DNA from: Superficieibacter electus
GTDB lineage: Bacteria > Pseudomonadota > Gammaproteobacteria > Enterobacterales > Enterobacteriaceae
Assembly (NCBI RefSeq): GCF_002915575.1
Contig: NZ_PQGD01000012.1
Span: 124,001-188,000, forward strand
Direction: 5' to 3'
Length of the DNA stretch: 64,000 bases
Shown: piece by piece, positions 53,190-64,000 of the stretch
Position numbering within the stretch: position 1 is the stretch's first letter
Layout of the letters: each line of letters begins with the position of its first letter
The notes under the pieces: model-generated
What the model was told of the DNA's origin: nothing
Databases searched by the model: none
What the model saw: the letters and a program-made list of their open reading frames with translations, nothing else
Program-made: the position numbers and the translations under genes

Positions 53190-55493
53190 TTATTGACAAA
53201 TCACAGTGGTCTGGACTAATTCAGAGCCTTGAGGCGGCGCAATATGATAATTAATAGCGCAGCGCGTAGCATTTTCTCTTCCCCAATTAAGAGAAAACGA
53301 TCCTTGTTCTGGCATACCGGATAAATATAACTCACCATTATCCCCCACGATCCCTGTCACAGTTCCAGATGTTAATTCTGCTGTCGCCATCGCCCCAAAA
53401 GGAACCGGTTTGCCCGTGGCCTGCATTACATTAAATAAAACTCGATAACCCACGTGGGTCACAAACTCGGCTTTAACCACGGCACCACGCGTTGGCACCA
53501 GGTTAATCACCGTATTTTCCAGTTCAACATTTGCCCGGGAGAAATAGTTGCCATCAATGGCTACCCGGTTTTCATCATACGGATGCATTTGTGTTTTCAC
53601 GGTATAGCCGCGCCAGTCGGTAGCTACCCCGGTCGCATTTTCTATGGCTAATCCACTCGCCCCTGGTGCCTCAACCAGGGCTACCATTTCGCCTAATTCC
53701 TGTGAAAATGTAACACCATCACCATGAACCAAAATGCCGCCACGCGCGCCATAGTTAAGCGTCTGCGAATCCTTGCTGTATGCATAACTGCCATTTACAG
53801 AACCGTAAGTACCATCGTAGTTCATATTGGCGTTACTGCTGTAAACATCTTCCGGTGAACTCGTCCAGGACTCCTGCAAATTATAAGACAGGTTATTGCC
53901 TTCGAGGGCCGTCCCTCCTAACCCAACCTGCATGGTGCTTTCATTATGATTATTCTGGGTTAAAGAATAATCGATATAACTGTTACTCATCCAGCCAGAC
54001 AGCGGGACAGAAATCGACAGCATGAAAATTTGTTCTTTACCATCATCATCATTACGAGAAGAATAACCGTCATCCGATGCATAACGCGTAAGCGAATCGG
54101 TGTAGTTCCAGGAGATATTCCATAATACTTGCCGCCAGTTATTGGAGTACCCGAACTGTAATAAGCGTTCGACTTCGTTAGTTTGCCAGTATTGTTGACG
54201 ACTGAGGGTGAGATACATATTCCCAAAACCCGGACCAAAAAATTGAGTCCATGTGCCTTCTATACGACTACGCCGATTTCCTGTTAACCAGAAATCATTA
54301 TCATCGTCCTGCCGTGATGCCCATTCATTGAGCGTGTAATAACCTTCCGTTGAATAACGGTAGCCGACTAACCGGAACGAGGTATCCGTATCATCAAATC
54401 GTTTGGAATACAGGAAACGATACGATTGTCCGCTTTCATCTTCACCACCATCAAACTGCGAATGTGCATGCGTCACATCGACTGAAATAGCGCCGATATC
54501 ACCCAGATCCTTCCCCACGCCGAATGCCGCAGAGTAATAATTTTCCGCAGCCTGCGCCCCGCCATAGACAGTTAAGCCCCATGGCAAACCGTGCAGTATC
54601 TGCGCCTGAAGGACATCGGGCTTGTAATCTTCGTCATCACGCATTTCCCCGACGCTGATATCAATGTCGGTCTGTCCTTCACGCTTGAGGATAGCGAGCG
54701 AGGCATAGGGCTGAGTAAAGTGTTGTTCGCTGCCGTCTTCTTCTTTAATGGTGACATCCAGATCGCCACCACTGTTGGTAGTGTTCAAATCGGTAATCGC
54801 AAATGCGCCCTGAGGCACAGCGGATTGATAAATCACATAATTATTCTGCCGGATAATGACGGTCGCATTGCTTTTTGCGATACCACGGACCACCGGCGCA
54901 AAACCGTTCAAACTGGCGGGCAACATATCGTTATCAGTATACAACCGCACACCGCGAACCTGGGTACTGTCAAAAACATCGCTGGCCGTCCAGGTATCAC
55001 CCACCATGATCTGACTACGTAATGCCGCAATATTACGCTGCATGTAGGTGCTGATAGAATTATATTCAGCATCACTATTAGTGGCATTCAACGTACTGTA
55101 GTTACGCAAGCGCCATGCACCGATGTTAATCCCATTACGTAAATTCAGATAATAGTCATCATCCTCGTCATATTCTGACCGCAAAGTATGAGAACCTGAA
55201 AAATCATAGTTCATCATCATTGCGTTAATACCCTCATCCCAACGGGTGGGGCTGATGTAATCACGGGCAAAATTATCAATGTACAATTGAGGTATTGAGA
55301 CGATTAACGCAAGCCTGTTCGCATCCAGTGACCATGTTGCGCCCGGAACTAAAGGTGTAGGATCGACACATGCCGTATTATCCACCTTTTGTAATGAAGG
55401 TAAGGCGTCCACTTTAACGCCATAAGAGGCCAGAACACCAGAAATTAAATTACGTTTTATTAAACTTACTCCATAATATTTTATATTGTCCAT
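53190..55493 (-). pseudogene. 5'-truncated fimbrial outer-membrane usher
   Basis: A 767-residue reading frame matches chaperone-usher ushers from late in the N-terminal domain: LISGVLASYGVKVDALPSL, VPGATWSLDANRLALIVSIPQLYI, then the 24-strand barrel and plug (about 110-620), and the C-terminal domains ending in the paired cysteines CAINYHI and TVICQ. Full ushers are about 830-880 residues, so the signal peptide and first 70-90 residues are missing. Stops lie immediately upstream in this frame, and no chaperone or major subunit gene precedes it. It is probably not functional. Confidence 0.78.
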
Positions 55494-55975
55494 CAGCTTA
55501 ATTATTCACTATAAAAATCCGTCAAGGAATTGCGGGGCGGGATTATAGACTTATATAAAAAAAGCACCATATAAAAAATTATTTAAAGGAGGGTTATAAA
55601 TAAGGCGGATGAAAAAGGGGCAAGTTCGATTAAAAAATCATATAATCAAACATATTACATATCTTATATTACCGCATTGTATTATACAATTTACATTATC
55701 TATTTTTCAGAATAAATTTATGTTTATGCTATATTTCGAACAAGAATGAGCTAATGCGCAAAAAAACGATAATTTTAAACCAACAAAAAAATCCACAATA
55801 AAACTACATTCATCATGATGATATATTATTCGTAATGAATAAGTAAGCAATAATTTATAGCCGCAAACTTGTTAAAGCGATCAGTTTATGATCTAAAAAG
55901 TTACAACACGTATCTCTTTTACCTTAAATGTCTTTTTCAGGTACTAAAAATTTAAAAAAATACGGCAAAAAAGGG
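55494..55975. other. AT-rich gap without genes upstream of the usher remnant
   Basis: About 480 bp of very AT-rich sequence with many A and T runs. I find no reading frame resembling a fimbrial subunit or chaperone. TTGACG near 55530 on the minus strand could be a promoter element for the usher remnant. The composition fits H-NS-bound acquired DNA or the scar of a deletion. Confidence 0.6.
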
Positions 55976-56001
55976 AATGCTGCATAAGATTATGCAGCAT
56001 T
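55976..56001 (-). terminator. Rho-independent terminator of glmUS
   Basis: AATGCTGCATA / TATGCAGCATT stem with a 4-base loop. On the minus strand it is followed by CCCTTTTTT. It lies 17 bp after the glmS stop. Confidence 0.85.
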
Positions 56002-56017
56002 ATTAATGAAAGGAATG

Positions 56018-57847
56018 TTATTCAACAGTTACAGACTTCGCGAGATTACGCGGTTGGTCCACATCCGTCCCTTTGATTAACGCAACGTGATACGCCAGCA
56101 ACTGTAATGGCACGGTGTAGAAGATTGGCGCAATCACCTCTTCAACATGCGGCATTTCAATGATGTGCATATTATCGCTGCTGGAGAAGCCAGCATCCCG
56201 ATCGGCAAAGACATAGAGCTGACCGCCACGGGCGCGCACTTCTTCAATATTGGACTTCAGTTTTTCCAGCAGATCGTTATTCGGCGCAACAACAATGACC
56301 GGCATATCCGCATCAATTAATGCCAGCGGACCATGTTTTAATTCGCCTGCCGCATACGCTTCAGCATGAATATACGAGATCTCTTTCAGCTTTAGCGCGC
56401 CTTCCAGCGCAATCGGATACTGGTCGCCCCGGCCAAGGAATAGTGCGTGATGCTTGTCAGAGAAATCTTCAGCCAGCGCTTCAATACGCTTATCCTGCGA
56501 CAGCATCTGCTCAATACGGCTCGGCAACGCCTGTAAACCGTGAACAATGTCGTGCTCAACGGAGGCATCCAGACCTTTCAGACGCGCCAGTTTCGCTACC
56601 AGCATCAACAGCACGGTCAACTGGGTGGTGAAGGCTTTGGTGGAGGCCACGCCGATTTCGGTACCGGCATTGGTCATCATCGCCAGATCGGATTCCCGTA
56701 CCAGAGAGGAACCCGGTACGTTACAAATCGCCAGCGAACCCAGATAGCCCAGTTCTTTGGAAAGACGCAGACCGGCCAGCGTATCCGCCGTTTCACCAGA
56801 CTGAGACAGGGTGATCATCAGGCTATTACGACGCACCGCAGACTTGCGATAGCGAAACTCGGAAGCAATTTCGACATCGCACGGAATACCGGCCAGCGAT
56901 TCAAACCAGTAGCGCGAGACCATACCAGAGTTATAGGACGTGCCGCAGGCGATGATCTGAATATGCTCAACCTGCGCCAGCAGATCGTTCGCATTTGGAC
57001 CCAGCTCGCTTAAGTCCACCTCACCATGGCTGATGCGTCCGGTCAGGGTGTTTTTAATGGCATTCGGCTGTTCGTAGATCTCTTTTTGCATATAGTGGCG
57101 ATAAATACCTTTATCACCCGCATCATATTGCAGGTTGGATTCAATATCCTGACGTTTCACTTGCGCGCCGGTTTTATCGAAAATAGAGACAGTACGACGG
57201 GTTACTTCTGCAATATCGCCCTCTTCAAGGAAGATAAAGCGACGCGTCACCGGCAGCAGTGCCAGCTGGTCGGAGGCAATAAAGTTTTCTCCCATGCCGA
57301 GTCCAATAACCAGCGGGCTACCTGAACGGGCGGCCAGCAGGGTATCCGGTTTACGGGTATCCATGATCACCGTACCGTATGCGCCGCGCAGTTGCGGGAT
57401 GGTACGTAAAACCGCGTCACGCAGAGTACCGCCCTGCTCCAGCTCCCAATGCACTAAGTGAGCAATCACTTCGGTATCAGTTTCGGAGACAAAGGTGTAA
57501 CCGCGCGCTTTCAGCATTTCACGCAGTGGTTCATGGTTTTCGATGATGCCGTTATGTACCACGACAATGTGTTCAGAGACATGCGGGTGCGCGTTGCTTT
57601 CTGACGGTTCACCATGCGTTGCCCAGCGAGTGTGAGCAATACCGGTTCCCCCATGCAGCGGGTGTTCTTCCGCCGCCTGAGATAGCATTTGTACTTTACC
57701 GAGACGACGCAGACGGGTCATGTTCCCTTCATTGTCAACCACTGCCAGACCGGCAGAGTCATAGCCACGATATTCAAGACGACGTAAACCTTCGAGAAGG
57801 ATTTCCGCTACATCACGCTGCGCGATAGCGCCTACAATTCCACACAT
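56018..57847 (-). CDS. glmS: Glutamine-fructose-6-phosphate aminotransferase
   Basis: A 609-residue enzyme: N-terminal glutaminase domain (MCGIVGA; Cys2 nucleophile; HTRWATHG) and two SIS sugar-isomerase domains (about 285-425 and 455-600), ending [15 protein letters not shown]. It makes glucosamine 6-phosphate, the first step to UDP-GlcNAc. There is no clear ribosome site before the ATG (AATCAAAAAACT), which fits a gene whose translation in E. coli depends on the sRNA GlmZ. Confidence 0.97.
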   Translation of the reverse strand: MCGIVGAIAQRDVAEILLEGLRRLEYRGYDSAGLAVVDNEGNMTRLRRLGKVQMLSQAAEEHPLHGGTGIAHTRWATHGEPSESNAHPHVSEHIVVVHNGIIENHEPLREMLKARGYTFVSETDTEVIAHLVHWELEQGGTLRDAVLRTIPQLRGAYGTVIMDTRKPDTLLAARSGSPLVIGLGMGENFIASDQLALLPVTRRFIFLEEGDIAEVTRRTVSIFDKTGAQVKRQDIESNLQYDAGDKGIYRHYMQKEIYEQPNAIKNTLTGRISHGEVDLSELGPNANDLLAQVEHIQIIACGTSYNSGMVSRYWFESLAGIPCDVEIASEFRYRKSAVRRNSLMITLSQSGETADTLAGLRLSKELGYLGSLAICNVPGSSLVRESDLAMMTNAGTEIGVASTKAFTTQLTVLLMLVAKLARLKGLDASVEHDIVHGLQALPSRIEQMLSQDKRIEALAEDFSDKHHALFLGRGDQYPIALEGALKLKEISYIHAEAYAAGELKHGPLALIDADMPVIVVAPNNDLLEKLKSNIEEVRARGGQLYVFADRDAGFSSSDNMHIIEMPHVEEVIAPIFYTVPLQLLAYHVALIKGTDVDQPRNLAKSVTVE

Positions 57848-57903
57848 AGTTTTTTGATTCCGATTTTGGCTTTACGCCATGCGTTGTCGGTCAACCTGTT
57901 TCC

Positions 57904-58028
57904 CCTTCGTCTTTCACTCTGTAGCTGCGTTGGCTACGCTTGCTCACTACGGTCACTTACTTTAGTAAGCTCCCGTAGATTCCCAAGCTTGCCGCCTTGC
58001 TACAGCGCGAAATACTTTGGGTAATACC
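57904..58028. repeat. ERIC element in the glmU-glmS spacer
   Basis: The core GGTCACTTACTTTAGTAAGC (57951-57970), with GCTGCGTTGGCTACGCTTGC before it and AGCTTGCCGCCTTGCTACAG after it, matches the 126-bp ERIC repeat of enterics in sequence, order and length. It is central to the 360-bp spacer and is transcribed as part of glmUS. Confidence 0.8.
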
Positions 58029-58130
58029 CGTTTTCCGGGCACCCCGAGCCTTGTAGAGAGTGGGGTTATTTTTATAGGTACTGCTTTTGGGCGGGAGAGT
58101 TATATTTCTCTCCTCTACCCTGGCCTGCAT

Positions 58131-58157
58131 GCCGGATGGCGCTGACGCTTATCCGGC
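58131..58157. repeat. REP element downstream of glmU
   Basis: GCCGGAT pairs with ATCCGGC around GGCGCTGACGCTT, 51 bp beyond the glmU stop. It may protect the glmU 3' end after cleavage of the glmUS transcript. Confidence 0.75.
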
Positions 58158-58207
58158 CTACAAAATATCATCGAACGCGGCAAACGAAGCCCCATCCGAC
58201 GACATCA

Positions 58208-59578
58208 TTACTTTTTCTTCACCGGGCGCTGCCAGCCGGTTTTATGGGTCTGCGGCACGCGGCTTAATACCAGTTCATTATCAGCGACGTTGCGCGTCAC
58301 GGTGGTGCCTGCGGCAATGGTCGCGCCGTTGCCCACACTGACTGGAGCCACCAGTTGAGTGTCAGAGCCAACAAAGACATCGTCGCCAATAATGGTTTTG
58401 AATTTATTCGCACCATCGTAATTGCAGGTGATCGTACCTGCGCCGATATTCACGTTGTCGCCAATTTCCGCATCGCCCAGGTAGGTCAGATGACCTGCTT
58501 TCGAGCCTTTTCCCAGACGCGCTTTTTTCATCTCAACAAAGTTGCCAACGTGAGCGCCCTCCAGCAGCTCTGCGCCAGGCCGCAAGCGCGCGAATGGCCC
58601 GATGGTACAGGCGGCGTCAAGCCGTGCGTCTTCCACTACGCTGTAAGGGCTGATTTCGCAATCATCGCCAATCACGCTGTTTTTGATAACGCAGCCCGCG
58701 CCGATTTTCACGCGATTACCCAGCGTCACGTTGCCTTCAAGAATAACGTTAGTATCAATTTCGACATCGCGCCCGTGTTGTAGCGTACCGCGCAGATCAA
58801 AACGCGCCGGATCGCGCAGCATCACGCCCGCCAGCAGCAGTTTTTCTGCCTGCTCAGACTGATAAACACGCTCCAGCCGTGAAAGTTGCAGGCGATTGTT
58901 AACGCCTTCCACTTCGCTCAGGCGATCGGGATGAACGGCGGCGATTCCGTTTCCTTCCTGCCAGGCCAGGGCAATAATATCGGTAATGTAATACTCGCCC
59001 TGCGCGTTATTGTTGTTCAGCTTCGCCAGCCAGCGTTTCATATCCGCGCCGTTGGCGATCAGAATGCCGGTGTTAATCTCCTGAATCTGACGCTGTTCAT
59101 CCGTCGCATCTTTATGCTCGACGATACCCGTCACCTTGCCGTTTTCACGGGTAATGCGACCATAGCCTGTCGGGTCATCAAGTTTAACGGTCAGCAGACC
59201 AATGCCGTCCTGCGGTTTAGCGTCACGCAGGCGTTGCAGTGTCTCAATGGAGATTAGCGGAACGTCACCGTAAAGCATCAGGATGTCTTCATCATCAGCA
59301 AAGAACGGCGCGGCTTGCTGCATCGCGTGACCGGTGCCGAGTTGTTCTGCCTGGAGCACCCAATTCAAATTGTCATCACGCAGGGTTTGCTTAAGCAAAT
59401 CGCCACCGTGCCCATAGACCAGATGAACCTTCGTCGCCCCTATATGGTTAGCTGCATCAATGACATGTTGCACCATGGGCTTGCCACCCAGGGTATGCAG
59501 CACCTTAGGGAGATCGGAATACATGCGCGTGCCTTTGCCTGCGGCAAGGATCACTACGCTCATCGCATTGTTTGCCAT
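58208..59578 (-). CDS. glmU: Bifunctional GlcNAc-1-P uridyltransferase / GlcN-1-P acetyltransferase
   Basis: A 456-residue enzyme: N-terminal nucleotidyltransferase ([18 protein letters not shown], residues 11-28; GYGRI; NTGI) and a C-terminal left-handed beta-helix of hexapeptide repeats (about 250-450) that carries acetyltransferase activity. It completes UDP-GlcNAc synthesis. First gene of glmUS. Confidence 0.97.
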   Translation of the reverse strand: MANNAMSVVILAAGKGTRMYSDLPKVLHTLGGKPMVQHVIDAANHIGATKVHLVYGHGGDLLKQTLRDDNLNWVLQAEQLGTGHAMQQAAPFFADDEDILMLYGDVPLISIETLQRLRDAKPQDGIGLLTVKLDDPTGYGRITRENGKVTGIVEHKDATDEQRQIQEINTGILIANGADMKRWLAKLNNNNAQGEYYITDIIALAWQEGNGIAAVHPDRLSEVEGVNNRLQLSRLERVYQSEQAEKLLLAGVMLRDPARFDLRGTLQHGRDVEIDTNVILEGNVTLGNRVKIGAGCVIKNSVIGDDCEISPYSVVEDARLDAACTIGPFARLRPGAELLEGAHVGNFVEMKKARLGKGSKAGHLTYLGDAEIGDNVNIGAGTITCNYDGANKFKTIIGDDVFVGSDTQLVAPVSVGNGATIAAGTTVTRNVADNELVLSRVPQTHKTGWQRPVKKK

Positions 59579-59801
59579 ACGCGTCCTGACTGTAATGTAA
59601 GTAAGAAGTAGATAACTTTCCCGTTGAAAACTCTACATATTTTTCACAAGAAAATGAAGCGCCTTGAAAATACGCAACGTGGCGAAATAACAGGGTGATT
59701 ATCAATGACAAGAGAGGTATTTATCGCATGAATTTTACTATTCAGGCATTATTTTCTTTAAAAGTGATTGTTTTAGATATTTTTTTTATTCACAAAGAAA
59801 G

Positions 59802-59834
59802 AATAAAACCAGCGGCCCAGGCGCTGGTTTTATT
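59802..59834. terminator. Terminator after the BAX-inhibitor gene
   Basis: A perfect 13-bp stem (AATAAAACCAGCG / CGCTGGTTTTATT) with a 7-base loop, 22 bp beyond the stop at 59857. A/T on both sides allows function in both directions. The rest of 59579-59801 must hold the glmU promoter; I see no further gene. Confidence 0.85.
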
Positions 59835-59856
59835 GCATTTCCAATGGCAGGTGAGA

Positions 59857-60555
59857 TTAGTTACGCGACATAAAAATACGCAGCACGTACCAGAACATCG
59901 TCGCGATAGAAGCAAACAGATGCAGCGCCGCGCCAGCCGGGCGATCAACCGGATAATGGTGAATGATATTAGAGGTGTCATACAGGATAAAACCTGCGCA
60001 CAGTAATACCATTGCTGCACTAAACCACACGCCCATTGAGAAACCGAAAATCACACTGGCTACGATGCCTCCCAGCGCGATAAAGGCGGCCATGGATAAA
60101 AAAGAACCCATGAACGAAAAATCTTTTTTAGTGGTAAAGGCGGTAAAAGTTAATCCCCCAACCAGCAGTAGCGTAGTAATTCCCGCGCCCGCAATGATGG
60201 ATGGATTTATCAAGGCCGCAAGTGTTAACAGTGGGGCGAAAATTAGCGCTTCAGCAAGCACATAAATTCCAAGGCCAATAAGCTGTGTCTGGTTTGAGCT
60301 GGCATTATCGGCCAGCCGGGTTGCCAGCATACTGACCAGCATAAAGGCACCCAGCACCACCAGCCAGCCGTACTTACCGCCTGCCATCAGCACTTCCAGC
60401 ATTTTGGCACCAAGGCCGGTAGACATAAACATGCCGCTCAGAACGATAAACCCTGTAACCGCACCGGCCAGATGTAAGTAGGCCTGACGAATGAAGGTAG
60501 CACGATCGCTACGCAGCCCAGGTTGTGGGCCTGCAAAAAATGGCTTGAATGACAT
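59857..60555 (-). CDS. BAX inhibitor-1 (YbhL/YccA-type) membrane protein
   Basis: A 232-residue protein with seven hydrophobic segments and the BI-1/UPF0005 pattern (AEALIFAPLLTLAA about 108-121; ILYDTSNIIHHYP about 187-199, with the aspartate of the di-acid pore region). It differs from YbhL and YccA and has an N terminus starting MSFKPFFAGPQPGLRS. I recall no such gene between glmU and atpC in E. coli K-12. BI-1 proteins act as Ca or pH-sensitive leak channels in studied cases; its role here is unknown. Confidence 0.83.
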   Translation of the reverse strand: MSFKPFFAGPQPGLRSDRATFIRQAYLHLAGAVTGFIVLSGMFMSTGLGAKMLEVLMAGGKYGWLVVLGAFMLVSMLATRLADNASSNQTQLIGLGIYVLAEALIFAPLLTLAALINPSIIAGAGITTLLLVGGLTFTAFTTKKDFSFMGSFLSMAAFIALGGIVASVIFGFSMGVWFSAAMVLLCAGFILYDTSNIIHHYPVDRPAGAALHLFASIATMFWYVLRIFMSRN

Positions 60556-60678
60556 ATTGATGATCCCTCACATAATAACCCAAGAAATAGTCACGACAGG
60601 TAAAATAACATTCTGTGGATAGGGTGACAAATATAACCCCTGTCTGTAGCTGGAATGACCAGGAGAGGTGAGCGCCAT

Positions 60679-60709
60679 AAAAAAAGCCAGCCTGAAATCA
60701 GGCTGGCTT
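60679..60709 (-). terminator. Rho-independent terminator of the atp operon
   Basis: A perfect 12-bp stem (AAGCCAGCCTGA / TCAGGCTGGCTT) with a 2-base loop. On the minus strand it runs into a T tract. It lies 18 bp after the atpC stop. Confidence 0.92.
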
Positions 60710-60727
60710 AGATTTTTCAAGCCGGTG

Positions 60728-61147
60728 TTACATCGCTTTTTTGGTCAACTCGATAACGCGCAGTTTGGCGATCGCTTTGGCCAGTTCCGCAGATGCCTGA
60801 GCGTAATCCACGTCACCATGAGAGCTTTTAATGTGCTCTTCAGCCTTACGTTTCGCTTCCAGTGCTCGCGCTTCGTCGAGATCCTGGCCGCGAATCGCGG
60901 TATCAGCCAGTACGGTCACACTACCAGGCTGCACTTCAAGAATGCCGCCTGACAGGTAGATAAACTCTTCATGACCGTGCTGCTTCACGATGCGGATCAT
61001 ACCAGGCTTAATGGCGGTGAGTAGCGGCGCGTGCCCCGGGTAAATACCCAGTTCACCTTCACTACCCGTTACCTGGATTTTCTCGACCAGACCAGAGAAC
61101 ATTTGTTGCTCTGCGCTGACGACGTCCAGGTGGTAAGTCATTGCCAT
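60728..61147 (-). CDS. atpC: ATP synthase epsilon subunit
   Basis: A 139-residue subunit: N-terminal beta-sandwich (1-85; [19 protein letters not shown]) and C-terminal helical hairpin (about 90-139) that can lock the motor. Last gene of the operon, 20 bp after atpD. Confidence 0.97.
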
Positions 61148-61167
61148 ATCACCCTCCGATTAAGGCG

Positions 61168-63440
<2,273 letters not shown>

Positions 63441-63490
63441 GAGCTTCTCCTCAATGCCTTGCGGCCTGCCCTAAGACAAGCCGCCAGACG

Positions 63491-64000
63491 TTACCAGGAC
63501 TGGGTTGCTTTGAAGGAATCGAGGATGCCTTTCAGCTTGCCTTCGATTTCGTCGTTATAGCCGCCACTCTGGTTGATCTCTTGCATTAGCGGAGCGTGAT
63601 CACGGTCAACGTAGGCCAGCAGAGCGGCTTCAAAGCTACCGATTTTCGCCAGTTCAACATCCGCCAGATAGCCACGCTCTGCCGCAAACAGCACCAGAGA
63701 CTGCTGCGCAACGGACATCGGCGCATACTGTTTCTGTTTCAGCAGTTCAGTCACTTTCTGACCGTGATCGAGCTGTTTACGGGTCGCATCATCAAGGTCG
63801 GATGCAAACTGGGAGAACGCCGCCAGTTCACGATACTGTGCCAGCGCGGTACGAATACCACCGGACAGTTTTTTCATGATCTTGGTCTGCGCTGCGCCAC
63901 CTACACGGGATACCGAGATACCCGGGTTAACCGCAGGACGAATACCGGCGTTAAACAGGTTGGATTCCAGGAAGATCTGACCATCGGTAATGGAAATTAC
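63491..64000 (-). CDS. atpA: ATP synthase alpha subunit, C-terminal part (runs off the window)
   Basis: The last 169 codons are present: [38 protein letters not shown] with the catalytic-interface Arg, then the helical C-terminal domain ending [12 protein letters not shown]. The reading frame is open to base 64000, so the gene begins beyond the window. 50 bp before atpG. Confidence 0.97.

Overview
The window is a chromosomal segment of an enteric gammaproteobacterium (Enterobacteriaceae). Almost every core protein can be aligned from memory with its E. coli K-12 counterpart, and the order (glvC-yidP-yidE-ibpBA-yidQR-dgo-yidA-gyrB-recF-dnaN-dnaA-rpmH-rnpA-yidD-yidC-mnmE-yieE-chrR-adeP-yieH ... 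yieL-cbrC-phoU-pstBACS-glmS-glmU-atpCDGA) is that of the E. coli/Salmonella/Citrobacter group. YidC and the DnaA linker differ from the Salmonella and E. coli versions I remember, no tna operon follows mnmE, and REP and ERIC repeats are common. I favour Citrobacter or a close relative, as an inference only. oriC is not in the window; in this group it lies beyond the far end of the atp operon.

Layout. 1-5.5 kb: end of a PTS permease gene (glvC) with its divergent regulator yidP, transporter yidE, a HigB/HigA toxin-antitoxin pair, and the heat-shock genes ibpB and ibpA, with a near-perfect sigma-32 promoter and two ROSE-type RNA thermometers. 5.2-14.3 kb: yidQ, yidR, a small secreted protein, and a galactonate (dgo) operon in which the usual transporter is replaced by a different MFS protein plus a 2-hydroxyacid dehydrogenase; then cbrA behind a perfect CreB box. 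14.3-16.5 kb: yidA, a KdgF-type cupin, and a broken yidX-like lipoprotein gene. 16.5-27.1 kb: the replication and ribosome block gyrB-recF-dnaN-dnaA / rpmH-rnpA-yidD-yidC-mnmE, with a long hairpin repeat between dnaN and recF. 27.1-31.4 kb: an orphan HipB-like repressor, yieE (catalytic acids lost), chrR, adeP and yieH.

31.4-44.1 kb is the most unusual part. Ten 67-bp tandem REP-like repeats begin at the yieH stop codon. They are followed by a three-transcript island, unlike the corresponding part of E. coli: (i) an isopenicillin-N-synthase-like dioxygenase, a complete MetQNI-type transporter and an HcxA-like dehydrogenase; (ii) a second MetQNI-type transporter, a LuxS paralogue with all catalytic residues, a short-chain dehydrogenase and a BisC-like molybdopterin S/N-oxide reductase; (iii) a divergent PLP aminotransferase. 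The set suggests import and breakdown of one or more sulfur-containing amino acid derivatives, perhaps S-oxides or thioethers. A 13-bp element with one mismatch lies upstream of both left-going operons.

44.1-64 kb: yieL, cbrC, an ADP-ribosylglycohydrolase, phoU-pstBACS with two Pho boxes, a decayed chaperone-usher fimbrial remnant (5'-truncated usher, frameshifted adhesin), an AT-rich gap, glmS and glmU separated by an ERIC and a REP element, a BAX-inhibitor-1 family membrane protein, and the 3' part of the atp operon (atpC, atpD, atpG and the end of atpA).
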